DNA of 64,000 bases from positions 328,501-392,500 of the forward strand of contig JAOTOM010004956.1 in NCBI GenBank assembly GCA_034440615.1. Direction: 5' to 3'. The stretch comes from Ashinkailepas kermadecensis (lineage: Eukaryota; Arthropoda; Thecostraca; Neolepadidae). Shown here piece after piece: positions 1 through 11,496 of this stretch. The notes beneath the pieces are model-generated. The model worked only from the letters and a program-made list of their open reading frames with translations. It made no database searches and was not told where the DNA came from. Position 1 is the stretch's first letter; every line of letters starts with the position of its first letter. Made by a program: the position numbers and the translations under genes.

Positions 1-2597
1 ATGCAAGACATGATAAAGCCTCGTGTAATGTTTGGCTAGCTGCTCAAGAAGTTGTCTGATATAATAATAAATATATAATATCCAGCAAATGGTCCTTGAA
101 GCAATCGGTCCCTAACGAGACGCTCAGCTTAACCACTGAACTACCGACGACCTAAATTCGCGCGGAAGAATAATAGGAATATGGTAGTTAGTTGTGCATA
201 TCGTTCTCTAGATGGCAGTTTCCACAATTCTTAACAGAGATTAGATCACTTCTTGGTGAAGCATGAAGACAAATTAGTAGTTATAAGTTGTAACATTAGC
301 ACAAATAGTATTCAAATTGGCTTCGATAATCAACCCGCGCAGCTCCCTGAATCACCGCGACCCCCAACGCCATGGTGTTTACATTTTCAATAAAAAGTGA
401 CGCGCAATACCAATGCATAAACCACTGTTTGTGGCCATCGCACCTACGGTGAGCGGTTCGAAGCCATGGTACCCGCTGGATTTTGGAAGTTGATGGACAG
501 ATACCAAATTAGACAACCGAAAAACCATTGCTTAAACAGAGCAACAGATAATTTGTAACAGGTGCGAAACAGGCCATACGTACTATTCTCTCGGCGATCG
601 TCAGATTTTGATATGACCAAATCACCGCAATCAGCGCGAGCTCTGCCTTCGAACGGCACGCATCTTGTCTTTTGTGCATCCTTCCAATAGATCGTGGCTT
701 GGCCCAGAGCGTGCTGGTTAGCCAACGACGGAAACCAGAGCTTCAGCAACTACTCAACAGATGTCACCACTGGCATTAATGCCGTCCACCCAGTTTAGCC
801 AGAGGTCGCCACGTGTCAGGAAGCAGCTCGCCGCGTCGTGCGCCACGTGATGAATCCAGCCCTCCTGCGAACACAAACGTAACGCACACAACGTAACCTG
901 ATGTGGCGGTCGGCTCACCTAAGACGAGTAAAAAATACCACACCGTAAACGCAAACAAATCCAAATCGCCGCGTCTAGCGCAGAAGAGTCCATCCAAAAC
1001 ATGGAATCTCTAACATAGGCCAGTTCAAATATCGCACTCTTAAGGCAGATAAGCTTCAAGTACAGCACGTCTAATATAAACAAGTTCAAAACACGGCACC
1101 CCAAGGGCAAACGATTTCAAGTGCTTGGCGGCTACCGCTCTGATCCCGGACTGCAGGTGAGGAACCTAGGGATGCTGGGGGATGGGGAGGGGTTGACCCC
1201 CAACTCGAAGCAGATTTAAGACTAGGTATATGGCATAAATTACACGCTTCGGGTTAGAAATGCATTGCTGAGGCCCAAGCCCGAGGAGGAGCGGTCTCCG
1301 CCAGTTAGTCACGCTGACCGCGCAGCCCTAAGGCAGTAGCACCAGGGATATCGGCCACCGAGCCCAGAGCCGATTTTGACTAGCAATAACATCATCCTAT
1401 GTTATGATCTATGTTTAAGCGGGTTTTCTGGTCCAGTGCTTCTACAATGCGGCGCCAGCGATGTGCTGGAAACTCACTTCAAACGCGGCAAGGTGCATAT
1501 TATAAAGTGATTAATGTTGCCGGACACCCATGGCCGTGATTGCACGCTACGAAAATTAAAGAGGGGACGGCTGACTGAAGGTAAACTGCAGACAAATGTC
1601 CAAATATTTAATATCCAAGTTGTGATAAATTGTTGTAAATTTCTACCTTAGCATTCGTGGCAGTTTGGCCCAGTGAGAAGCTGGATATTCAACATTCACA
1701 TCACCTTACCCTACACCTCAGATCCGGGTTGTCGTGATAGAAATGCGTTGATGAAATAACTTCACGAAGTAACATCTAGGTGATATTCACGTAAGGAAAT
1801 ATTAATTCGGGAGAGATTATAGACAAACCGCATGAAGCGAACAAGTGTTCTAATACTGCATTATTGCTGGCTTTTCAAGCCTAGATTTCGATCACCAATT
1901 TAGGTTTTCGGGGTTGTACTTAATTTAAGAAGCAACCATATTTGCGGAGATTCCACAAGTAACCAGCTACGTCTACGTCTACGTCCGCCCAAGTCTTCAT
2001 CCGATCCGTATCCGTGGCGCCATCGGTTATACAGATTCAACCGTTAAACCATGGAAAGCGAGGGAGAATACTTCCTCCACATCCGTCGGGCGAAGACTAT
2101 AGCTCTCGCATTACAGAAATTGTGTTAAATGCCGAACAAGTTCATACAGTCATCCCATCACGTCCTCAGAAAACGCACAATATCTCCCTGCCTTGATCTG
2201 ATTTTCACTGCGGTTCACGCTCACATACGTCGTAACATACACATACGTCAACATCCTTGCCTACATTTGTAGTTGGTGTTTACATTACCCCTTCCCCTTA
2301 TGCTTATGGTCGCAACATACCCATGGCGTGTGTGGCCCTGTTAAGTATATGCGGTGTTTCGAAAGGAGTAAATTAAGGTGCAAAACGTCACTTCGCAAGA
2401 TAATTCCAGCCATTTTCTGCAAGGATGGTCCTGGGTTCTCAGGCACAGCTAGTCAAACCCAGCAAACCCTGGTAGCCACACGCGTATATTTCGACTTTTT
2501 TGGGAGGGGGAAGGGGCACAATACATGAAAGCAATGGGCGGGCAAAAATGGATTTGGGAGTACGCTCCGTAAGGTCCCATGTTAAAAGTTTAAATCA
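1..2597. other. Gene-free stretch, nothing recognised
   Basis: Open frames of up to about 100 codons occur on the minus strand around 444-1110, but none resembles a known domain, and none has a convincing splice-site pair or coding composition. A short triplet-like repeat, three copies of ACGTCT, lies near 1968-1985. The stretch from 2490 to 2597 is G-rich and resembles the fragment at 14270-14400 (both read 'GTCC..TGTTAAAA.TT' followed by a G run), so it is probably another transposon remnant next to the LINE. Confidence 0.4.
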
Positions 2598-2862
2598 TTG
2601 GAGGGGCTAAGTGAGACAGGATTCCGCGGCGGTTACGCGTGCTACTGCCGTTACCGCCGCTGCCCGGTATAGCCGTCCTTTCCATGGCTGTTGCCAAGAC
2701 TCCTTACCAATTACCCGAGGTCAGACACTTCCTTCCAACTCAAAGCCGCCAATGGTTCATCCATCCCTACCTTTGGCCTCTTCCCACTCACCTTACGCCT
2801 GTCTTCCGGCCGTAGTCTATACTGGACCTTCCTCATCGCGGACGTCTTCTCACCCATCCTGG

Positions 2863-2863
<1 letters not shown>

Positions 2864-2896
<33 letters not shown>
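2864..2896. repeat. (GTT)n microsatellite
   Basis: About eleven GTT units in a row. On the minus strand this is (CAA)n, just after the RNase H part of the LINE, where it reads as glutamines. Either it is the element's A-rich tail region expanded after insertion, or an internal slippage product. It is not a real polyglutamine tract, because the frame leads nowhere. Confidence 0.95.
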
Positions 2897-2897
2897 G

Positions 2898-3556
2898 GCC
2901 CAGGCGGATCTTGCCTGGGCCCATGATGTTGAAGTGTCGCGTCCCGCGGTTGCTCTCGGCCCACTCTCGTCCCAGGCATAACTTGAGCTGGGCTTTTGCG
3001 GCATTGATGTTGATTGGTATCTGGTCTTGGTTAAGTATGGCCGCCTGCCTGGACACTTCGTCGGTTATTTCATTTCCCGGGATGCCGGCGTACCCCGGGA
3101 CCCACTGGACGTCTATTTGATGTCTGCGGCCGACTCTCTTCATGCGCTTCCAGATCTCGTCCGGTAGTGGGTCCGTCTGGCTTGTTGGACCTGTCTTCAG
3201 GTGCACGAGGGCGGACTGGGAGTCGGTGCAGATGCGGATGTTTTGGGGGTCTCGAAGGCGGGCTCCCGCTGTTCCAGGTGTTTCAGTGCTTCGTTGAGGG
3301 CGTGGAGTTCAGTGATATAGCTGGAGGTGTATTTGCCGGCGGGAGTCCGTATCCTCCGAATTTCCTCCGGTCCCTCCAACACGACGATTCCGGCTCCGCC
3401 GTCCTCTGATCCTGCAGTGGTCGAGCCGTCCGTGAAGACCAGTACGTCGGCTTCCGGGAGCCGGCGTAGGGTTTCCTCGGCGGTCGTGCGTCGCTCCTCT
3501 GCCGGTCCATCCCGAGGTACGGTCCTGGTCAGGCTGGTGTGGATGGTGACGTTCAC
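2898..3556 (-). pseudogene. LINE RNase H domain, frameshifted
   Basis: The RNase H domain is split over two frames: 3197-3556, then 2850-3206. The first part has FTDGSTTAGSEDGGAG, the usual 'TDGS' catalytic-Asp motif, followed by ITELHALNEAL, where the Glu is the second acidic residue. The second part has the WVPGYAGIPGNEITDE motif, which holds the conserved (H)xGxxGNExAD signature near the C-terminal end, though the usual His is Tyr here. This type of RNase H follows RT in the I, R1 and related LINE clades and removes the RNA strand during reverse transcription. The frameshift near 3200 means it is no longer translatable as one domain. Confidence 0.88.
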
Positions 3557-3568
3557 TGGTGCAGACTC

Positions 3569-3997
3569 CTACGGAGGGGTACTGGCCGCGATCATCAGCG
3601 GTTCTCTGGGGAAGGCGTCGAGGCCCACCGCTGCGGTCGTCTCCAGGCCCGTCCTTTCCCAGCCTCGATCGTGATGGAGGCGGCTCCGTGGCCTGTGTTC
3701 GGGCCGGAGGAGGTCCTGGGTCGGATTCCTCGGTAAGCTGCGCGAGTGTTTCTCCACTGCGATCGCGGCCAGCAGTTTACGCCCGTAAGTGAAGGGCTCC
3801 AGGACGGCTTCTCTGGTGAGCGCGCCCGTGGGCGTGTACCTTAAACATCCTGTTACTGTGCGGCAGGCCTGTCGTTGTGAAATCTCCAGTTCATTGACGT
3901 TGGTGTTACTGACACCCAGGCTCCTGCCGCATAGTCGGCGCACGCCCTGGAAAAGGCCACGTAGACGCTGCGCAGATCTGACGGCGTGCATCCCCAC
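3569..3997 (-). pseudogene. LINE connector between RT and RNase H
   Basis: The translated minus strand reads through a 142-codon segment between the thumb region of RT and RNase H. It contains ELEISQRQACRTVTGCLR and 'TPTGALTREAVLEP'. Segments of this kind, with a conserved RxxTGxxRxTP stretch, are regular in arthropod LINEs of the I/R1 group. It lies in a different frame from the RT at 4024-4899, so at least one indel separates them. There is no independent function to assign. Confidence 0.7.
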
Positions 3998-4023
3998 GTG
4001 TACCGCTGATAGCCCTCAGGATG

Positions 4024-4899
4024 TTATGTCGTTGCTTCATCCGCCCCTTGATGGACTGCATGTGGTGGTTGAACGTCATGGTGCGGCCTAGAGTGACTCC
4101 CAGAAAGGTGGGCGAGGGTGTATGGCTGATCGGTCGCTGCTGAAAGAGAGTCGCTTCCTTCTTGGCTTCGCTTGGATCCAGCGTGAATACGGTGGAAACG
4201 GTTTTTTTCTAGGCTAACCGTCATCTTCCATCTTGTCGCCCACCGCTCCAGCTTCTCCAGCGCCTCCTGCAGCTTACTCTCGGCCACGCTGATGTCTTGG
4301 TGGAGACTGTACATCGCCAGGTCGTCGGCGAAGAGTGACGTGTCCACCTCTGCTGGAAATTTATCGGTGATGTAATTTATCATAATGTTAAACAGCGCTG
4401 GTGATGTTACTGCGCCTTGTGGTGTACCGTCCCGGAGTAGTCGGAATTTGCTCCGCGCGCCGTTGAGTCGAACGCAAGCCTGGCGGTCGGTCAGGAACGC
4501 CTTGATCCAGGCGGTATAGCAGCGTGGGAGACCCATCTTCATCATCTTGTATAAGATGCCGGTCCTCCGTGCTTTATAGAAGGCTTGCGAAAAATTCACA
4601 AGCACTAACACCGTCCGCTTCTTCTCCTGCATGCCGTCCGCGATAGCCTGTGTCAAACGCAAGATCTGGTCTTCAGTAGACCGCTTCCTTCTGAAGCCAG
4701 CCTGGCAGGGGTTCAGCAGGTTTCTCTCCTCCAGAAAATATATGAGTCGACGGTTGACCAGACGCTCGCAAACGTTCCCGATGCAGCTGAGCAGGCTAAT
4801 CGGCCTGTACGACTCCACCTTTTCCGGTGGTTTCCCCCTCTTCAGGATCGGTACATTCTCCGCTTTGGTCCAGGCGGACGGCACTTCCCCTTGATCCAC
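4024..4899 (-). pseudogene. LINE reverse transcriptase, catalytically dead
   Basis: This 291-codon minus-strand segment has the RT blocks in order: ENVPILKRGKPPEKVESYRP (block 1), SYRPISLLSC, GFRRKRSTEDQ (block 2), LVNFSQAFYKA (block A), GTPQGAVTSPALFNIMIN (block B) and SLFADDLAMYS (block C, the FADD active site). In block A the expected form is roughly 'VDFSxAFDKA'. Here the first catalytic Asp is Asn and the second is Tyr, so the enzyme would be inactive even without the frameshifts. After block C the frame continues through 'LEKLERWATRWKMTVS' and then breaks. Confidence 0.93.
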
Positions 4900-5024
4900 G
4901 AGAGGTTGATCAGATCGAGGAGCCGCTTGCGGCCGCGCTCCCCCTGGTGCACGAGCATATCGTTGGAGACCTTGTCTAGGCCGGCTGCCTTCTTAACGGG
5001 CAGGCAACTTAGCTCTTGTTGTAG

Positions 5025-6400
5025 TTATGTGCTGGGGAAGGGGGAGCTGCAGCCGCCGCGACGGTGTCCGCACTGTTGACACGGTGTGCGCAGGTGGTCG
5101 GTGAGGCGGTGTCTGATCGGGCGGTCTTCTTTGACTCTGAGTTGGAGGTGGCTCGTCTTGCTGCACACTGTTACGAAGGCGTCGGCCTTTGTGCTGTCCT
5201 TTGATATCCTTCTGGAGCCGACTCGCAGGGTTTCGTCCTTTCGTCTGGTGGGCGCGGCGCGGCCATCAATGGCATGCACCGTACGCCGCACCTTCCCGAT
5301 GTCAGTCCTCAGCGAGAGCCCAGAGGCGAAGCTGCACCAGGTCTCTTGTTTCGTCTTCAGGATGGTGTTGCGTGCCGTCCTTTCCGCCTCCCTCCATTTC
5401 CCGCCGGACGCTGGGTCTCTGGTGGCCCGAGCGCGCAGCTCGTCTCGCTTCTTCACCGCCTCGTCTACCTCCCGCGTCCACCAGGGCTTCGGGTCCTTTC
5501 TGGAACCTCGGGAGATCGCCACCGCTGCCGCGTTCAGGATAGCTGCCACCAGTGAATTGTTGGCCTCCTTTGGTGTGATATCCTCGGTCCACTCCGGCAC
5601 CGATCCAAAGCTCTTTCCCACCTCCTCTTCGAACAGCATCCAGTCCGCTTTCTTGTACGCGTATCTTGCTGGGCCTCTTCCTGGGCCTTTCTTCTTCTTC
5701 CCTGTCTGGATATTGCATACAATGGGCAGGTGGTCCGTGGATGACGCGATCGTAGTCTCCCATTCAACGCGGCTGGTTAGCGAGGAGTGGTGGAGGGTGA
5801 TGTCAGGGGCTGAAAGACCATAGGGCGGGGATCTACTCTGTCTGGTGGACGCTCCTGTGTTGGCGGCGATGAAATTACTCGCCGTAATCCACTCGTCGAT
5901 TTCCTCCCCAATGTGGTTTTCTTTGACGTGGTGGTCCCATGCCGCGCTTTGTCCGTTGACATCTCCGCAGATGATGGTGTTTCTGTTGCTCGGCCACGAA
6001 TCCGTGCTGAAATGCTGAGTGGGGGTGTCCGCTCCCGAAGGAATGGGCGGTACGTAGAGGTTACGACCATCAGGTGGTGCGGTCCCCGACCTCTACCACG
6101 AGGGCGTCGGTCGTGTCGTCGTTTGCTGCCGTTATCCTCTTGTCCAGTACTGTGTACGGCGTGCCTTCCCTAATGAGTGTGGCAACCCCGCCGCTGGCCG
6201 TGGTGCCTGTTCGACGGCCTCGACCTCGATCCTGTCTGAGAATATGGTATCCTCGTACCTGGAAGGGTCCTCAGGCGTCAGCTTGGTCCCTTGCAGGACC
6301 ACGATGTTCGGCTTGAGATCGTCCAAGAACTTGAGCATTTCGGCTTTCTTCGACCGGACACCATCCGCATTCCACTGGAGAATGATCGTCTCGTCTGTAG
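5025..6400 (-). pseudogene. LINE AP endonuclease domain and EN-RT linker
   Basis: The minus strand starts with 'IILQWNADGVRSKKAEML' near 6390, the EN N-terminal strand, followed by 'PNIVVLQGTKL', where the usual E of QET is Gly. After frameshifts, a second frame from about 6075 gives NLYVPP, IICGDVNGQSAAWD (the GDFN/AHxxxW block), APDITL and SSTDHLPIVC (the SDH block with the catalytic His). The frame then runs on without a stop through a linker to 5025, with 'PKPWWTREVDEAVKKRDELR', a block often seen between EN and RT. The target-nicking function is lost through the breaks at about 6330 and 6078. It is the same element as the RT downstream. Confidence 0.87.
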
Positions 6401-7008
6401 TGGGTAGGCTTGTTGGTGTAGTTCTTGGTCTTGGTTGTCTTGTGTTTATGCGGCGTTGCGGTTGGGTCGGTGCGGTCGGTGTCCTCCCTACTGATGGGGT
6501 CGGTTGCCGCGGGGGCTCGCCCTGAGTCCTGGTCCGGGCGACGGCGGGGACGGGTTGGGGGGGGCGGCGTCGTCCCTCCTGGCGATCCAGTTCCCGCTGC
6601 GGCAAGGGCCGCGAGGGTCCTCCACTGGCAGCCGTCGCAGGACCACTCCTCCCCATGGCGTGCCATCCTGCCGACGGCCCTGGGTTGGAGCCCCGCGCAT
6701 CTGCCGTGCCACCATCGTGCGCAGACTTGGCACAGCACCGAGCCCGATCCGACGTCGCCGTTACATCTTCCGTATGGGTAGGTCAGACGGGGGCCTGGGC
6801 TCGACTCTACATCCCTGGCTCGTAGTATCAGCAGAGCGCGGTGCGTCGGGTTACCACGCTCTGCCTGCAAAAACCCTGCCCGGGCACCTGCGTGACGTCG
6901 CCGAGGCGACTCCGGTGTGGTTGGAGGCCCTTTGGTTGGCCGGGCGGATGAGCGCCCGGCGTGACGCCGAACAACCTGCCCGGGTGCCGCGCTGTCCAGG
7001 GAAGGCAC
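6271..7008 (-). pseudogene. LINE N-terminal region: 2A-like motif and zinc finger
   Basis: This 245-codon open stretch on the minus strand begins at the ATG at 7008 (the true start is uncertain, because the MITE at 7027 interrupts the 5' side). Residues of about 58-73 contain LLILRARDVESSPGP, close to the 2A ribosome-skipping consensus ending in D(V/I)ExNPGP. Next comes a Cys/His-rich finger: a Cys, then LCQVCARWWHGRCAGL, then WSCDGC, which resembles a PHD or related finger. Fingers just before the endonuclease occur in several LINE families and are thought to help nucleic-acid binding. After a Pro-rich, charged linker the frame runs past the start of EN, which is in another frame. Confidence 0.75.
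6790..6838 (-). other. 2A-like peptide-coding motif in the LINE
   Basis: On the minus strand these bases encode LLILRARDVESSPGP. The match to 2A is the hydrophobic lead-in, then D-V-E-x-x-P-G-P; the usual Asn before PGP is Ser here, which would weaken or abolish skipping. 2A-like sequences are known at the N-termini of some LINE proteins in trypanosomes and invertebrates. Whether this one ever worked cannot be told from one decayed copy. Confidence 0.6.
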
Positions 7009-7026
7009 AGTCCGGGTCGAAGGCGG

Positions 7027-7509
7027 CAGTGTTAAAACATTGATTTCTCGTTAGGTGTGAGATTTCGAAACGATTGCAGTATGATGTCGAAGCCGTCATG
7101 GAAATAATGTCGTTTAATATACTTAGCTCCTTAAGGCCAAGTTTTAAGACAATTGCGCACATATAACTACCCGTTTTGCGTGTTTTAAGCGGTACCCAAT
7201 TTTGGGATACCGATATCAACGACAACGATACAAATGCCTGTTCTATAAACTGGTATTGTGTAACATAGCACACTATAGTTAATCCCTGTATCTGTAATTG
7301 CATTGCGGGATGTTCGTTATCACGATCCCGGATCCTTTATAGTGAGCATAAGCACGATACTTATATACTGGATACTGTTAGAAACGAGGCATGAAGACTT
7401 CATAAACACGCACCAAGAAGCACGATGTCGATACTTCTTTGGGAAGGATGTCGATTCAGTGTTCAGTAAGTGGTACATTCCACCCTATTCCACAAATATT
7501 TTATCACTG
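7027..7509 (+). mobile_element. hAT-type MITE, copy 1 (family shared with 23474-23947)
   Basis: A 483-bp non-coding element starting CAGTGTTA and ending TATCACTG, so the ends are short inverted repeats (CAGTGWTA). It is flanked by a perfect 8-bp duplication GAAGGCGG at 7019-7026 and 7510-7517, the size expected for hAT transposases. The full length aligns with the reverse complement of 23474-23947, with many substitutions and small indels. It sits just at the 5' side of the LINE; flanking sequence on both sides (TTCGACCCGG on one, CCGATGACAG on the other, minus strand) may be one interrupted LINE leader. Confidence 0.9.
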
Positions 7510-7517
7510 GAAGGCGG

Positions 7518-8081
7518 CTGTCATCGGTCCGGCAATCCTGGTAGCCGACTTCCTCTCTCATCATCGTCTGACTATCGATATGCATAGTCAGGGCATTTAC
7601 GACGCGCGCCAGCACGTTTGTGACAGTGGCTGGAATAACATTTACTCGCTGCATTGCAGCAGCATTGAATCAGCAATGTTGAATCTCAACCATCTGGTAT
7701 TGATCGCCACTCAGAATTCGTTTTTACTGGCGCAGCCTCTGCCTAGAATGGTGACTGCTGGCTGGACCAGGGTAACTTAATAATGAGCATTGCTTTAGTC
7801 TGTTGAAACAGATGACGCCATAATGTGGCCGTCATTCGTCTCCTGTCGGCTTTGTGAAAAAGTAAACATGCTTTAGACATACTTGCGATTGGATCTTCTT
7901 TCGCTCAGAAGTTGTTGCGGTGTACTGCCAAGGCCTCCTTTAAGGAATTTTAGCTAGGTAGGATTTCTTGCTCATACCTAATCAGACCAATATGGCGTCA
8001 TGCACAATAACAGACGCTGTCGTAAAGCGGTGTTGGACAAGCACCGCGTTCTGAACGAAAAAAAATGCATGCCCTTCAAGC
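7518..8081. other. No gene seen
   Basis: Short open frames only. The first part may be the far 5' end of the LINE, separated from it by the MITE at 7027-7509; this is inference from position only. Nothing else was recognised. Confidence 0.35.
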
Positions 8082-8205
8082 AGTGGCGTAGCCAGGGTTT
8101 GGTCTAGGGCCGGGGGCGAAAATCTGACGATAAACCCCTACCCATGGAACACACCCCCTCCCCCACATTTTTCGAAACTTTTCGGACTTCGGTAACTGTA
8201 TTTTG
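8082..8205 (+). repeat. Transposon fragment with AGTGGCGTAGCCAGG end
   Basis: The sequence CAGTGGCGTAGCCAGG at 8081-8097 also begins the repeat at 62154, and a close variant (AGTGGCGCAACCAGG) begins the one at 50313. In each case G/C-rich low-complexity sequence follows. Such ends are common in non-autonomous elements of invertebrates. Only this end is recognisable; the other end is lost or lies beyond the TA microsatellite. Confidence 0.5.
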
Positions 8206-8227
8206 AATGACCCTATATTTCTATAAC

Positions 8228-8647
<420 letters not shown>

Positions 8648-9195
8648 CCTATATAGGCCAATATGGCTAAATTCGTGGGGACATAAGGCACTCTGAGCCG
8701 GTGTAGCTGATGCGCGACCCGTCATCAAGTCCAACAGTCCGGTAAAGGCCAGAAAGAAAAACAAACGATTCAGATGCCGACAACAACCAAGAAAAGAAAA
8801 ACTATTATGGAAAATATATGGATATTAACACATCCCTAATGACGGCATTAATTTTATTAGCTTCATTCAAAACAATTGTAATTTCTAAGTGACCTGCACA
8901 GGACGTGTCAAATACAACGTGTGATGACAACAAAATGTACTGGACTCGTCCCATTCTGGCTTCACCCTCCTCCAGCTTCCAAGCGTCTTCTTCCTTTGCT
9001 CTGAGCCGAAAACTCTGCATGAAAATCCTGAAATCCAAGAGCGGATTTAGCAATGTCGTGACGGCTGTCCTGGCCATGTATTTGTATATACTGATGGCTC
9101 TCGAGTGGCAGAAAGAACTGGTGTTACATTGGCGTGTCATGATGTGGTGTGGAGAGCACGTCTCCAAGATTCGACGCTACCGAAATACAATGCCC
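8648..9195. other. No gene seen
   Basis: Open frames on both strands reach about 130 codons (8805-9306), but they are not similar to anything I recognise and have no splice-site support. The + frame runs straight into the MITE at 9204, which argues against a host gene. Confidence 0.35.
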
Positions 9196-9203
9196 GTCAC
9201 ACC

Positions 9204-9862
9204 CCCTGGCGGATCCAGGGAGGGGCCATTCCGGCCATGCCCCCCCCCCGTCCCGAAGCGCTTAAAAATTCCGGTCATGCAGCCGAAACCAACAGAAGTC
9301 AACTAAATTAAAGTGCAGTAACCTTTGCCGAGGTAAAAAAATAGCGTCCGGATGAAAGAATCTCCAATTTCAAAGGATTTTTAACATAATTGTTTGGAAG
9401 CCAGTATGGCTGCATAGTAGAATCTGACACACATCGAGAGTTCCATGCTGCTCAAGTTCTGCTTACAGCAAGAGTTGACAAAATCGGATCCGCCAGTGTA
9501 CACGTGCACGAATATTGACGTGGCACAAGACGTTGCACGTGAACGTGAACGTTTTCGTAAACAAGAACAAAAATCTGGTAACATAGGAACGGTGGAGGTA
9601 GGCCGGGGCCCCTACACAGGAAATTATGTTGTCAATTATTATTTTATTTTTATTTTTATTTTTTTGTAATGGGCCCCTTTGCCAAATAGTGGTCGAAATC
9701 CGGTGCTTTGAACCAAAAATAGTGGGAGAATGAGCACCTTCCAAATCCGTTCGACCCCTCCCCTGATGCAATTCCTCGGTACGCCACTGGGGGAGGGGGA
9801 GGGGGGCTGACGCCGAAAACCGAAAGTTGCCCCCCCAAACCGGTGGGCTAGATCCGCCAGTG
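9204..9862 (+). mobile_element. hAT-type MITE, second family, copy A
   Basis: A 659-bp non-coding element with ends CCCTGGCGGATCC and GATCCGCCAGTG (12-bp inverted repeats, one mismatch). It is flanked by a perfect 8-bp duplication GTCACACC at 9196-9203 and 9863-9870. Most of its length matches 40532-41153. It has an internal homopolymer-rich zone (C run near 9241, TTTTTA repeats near 9645) and a second internal GGATCCGCCAGTG at about 9486, so it may be a composite of two nested family members. Confidence 0.9.
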
Positions 9863-9870
9863 GTCACACC

Positions 9871-11189
9871 AGTCTTATTTGTATCACTGGACACTCGTGA
9901 GCCAGATTAGCTTTCCCCTTATTGCCATTTTAAGCCCTTAGCGTAACTTTGCATTGCCCGGATAACGTTTAGCCGGTACAGTAACCTTCCCACCAGGCTG
10001 ACTGGCAATAAGCCATCAGCAACCAAAAAAGAACACAAAAGCTATCTTTGGGTCGGAGGAGCTCCAGCACTCAATAAGAGATGTAGACTAACCATGTGAT
10101 AAGGCGATCATCAGCTGCCCATAAAAAAAACTAGAGCAACTGAGGGAGTAAGAACAGCCACGCAATAACGCTGAAGATTTAATTTAATTTTCAACAACAA
10201 CCGCATTTGAAGCTAGTAGTATGTTAATATTAGTATTACGTTGATAGTATGTTAAAACTGACGTCGTGCAATCGCCATTATCCGACTATATACAGATCCA
10301 CGGTACTGACATCGGAGGTCCGACATCCAATTCAGTACACACTTCATGTTCATGCAAATGCTACATAGGTCATGTGTGCTAACCTTACATAGCAACTAGT
10401 CGCTGTACTGCTACACCGGAATTCCCAACACCCAGGAACACTGGAGCGCAACATAATGTCCAAACGTCAGAACATTCGAGTGCAAAGCAACTCCAAAATT
10501 AACATGTAACTCTAAGGAGGTTTTAGACTTTATGTCGTCCTGGATATTCTGCGCCTTGCACATTCTGTTGCATCACGGAGTTCTTAGTTGTTAGACATTC
10601 TGTTATTTAAACGTTATTACGCTTAGACATTCTGACCCAGTGCCGAACTGTCTGCAGTCGAAACCTGAATCGTCCTGCAGCTTTGGAAGAATTCGATAGC
10701 TGCTGCTGGAATGAAAATAAAACGTTATAGATGTTGCATGCAGGGTACTGTCATGCTCCTTCCGTTGCCATTACATTGACATCGTTCAGAACGTCGGACC
10801 AACATGATGAGTGACGACACTTGATAAAAATTCCGATATGGATTGGTGCTGCTGTAGCTTGGCAGCAAACACCGGACAGGTTCTTGATATTGGTGCCGGC
10901 TTCGGTGCAGGTTGCTGCTTGAGTCTGAGCATGACCTTGGTCTGAGTTTAGTATAAATGCCCCTACCCGGGGGGCCTGAGCGCTTGCAGTTGTAGTTGTT
11001 AAGGACTTTGGGTGTAGCCACGGGTGTCAAGTCGTAGCTGAGGTGCAAGTGGAAAAGCGTAAGTTCTAGCACGCAGGATTGCAACGAAAATTTTCTCCTT
11101 TTTCTCGAAGCCCAAATATTGCAAACCTCCCTACGGATGAATCCAGTCTGGATGGGATCTGGAAAACTGAACGGTAGATGCTAATGCTG
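9871..11189. other. No gene seen
   Basis: AT-rich sequence with normal CpG content and no convincing coding frame. A minus-strand open frame of 119 codons at 10725-11084 has no recognised domain. This stretch ends at the sharp drop in CpG density near 11190. Confidence 0.35.
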
Positions 11190-11496
11190 TGAATTCATTT
11201 CTTCTTATTTTGATTTCAGAATTAGTACGGAGAAAAAGTATTTTGTACCAAATGAAAACTAGGTATTGCCTTCAATTCAAAACTGAAAATTGTTCACTTG
11301 TTTTCCATACAATTGAGTGGAATCGTTTGAAGATGACTGCAAGTTTATTGCTACATGATATAAATTGTGTTTCTGATGTCAGAAGGAAGATAGAAGTATT
11401 TTCACTGGATTGGAATGCACCAATATCTTCCCATTTAAGTTAAGACCTTCAAAACAGAGATCTAACTGTGCATTTCATGCATTCCATAAGATAGGA

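Larger units (their letters stand above)
2598..7018 (-). mobile_element. Degenerate non-LTR retrotransposon (EN-RT-RNaseH LINE)
   Basis: Read on the minus strand from about 7018 down to 2600, the parts appear in LINE order. They are an N-terminal region with a zinc finger, an AP-type endonuclease, a reverse transcriptase and an RNase H. RNase H downstream of RT, with an AP endonuclease upstream, points to the I/R1-like group of LINEs; the exact clade needs a phylogeny. The reading frame is broken at least five times (near 6330, 6078, 4960, 4010 and 3560), so the copy cannot make a full protein. The element is CpG-rich, unlike the CR1 copy at 52.6-55.4 kb. The 3' boundary is not clear; a GTT tract (CAA on the coding strand) at 2864-2896 may be the old tail or an expansion near it. 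A hAT-type MITE sits at the 5' side, and sequence beyond it (from 7518) may be more of the LINE 5' end. Confidence 0.9.

Noticed and set aside
2850..3004. Polyglutamine or polyasparagine protein
   Set aside because: A (CAA)n tract read through the end of a dead LINE RNase H; no host exon around it.
5086..5823. 245-codon + frame opposite the LINE endonuclease region
   Set aside because: Shadow of the GC-rich minus-strand EN/linker, which carries the recognisable motifs.
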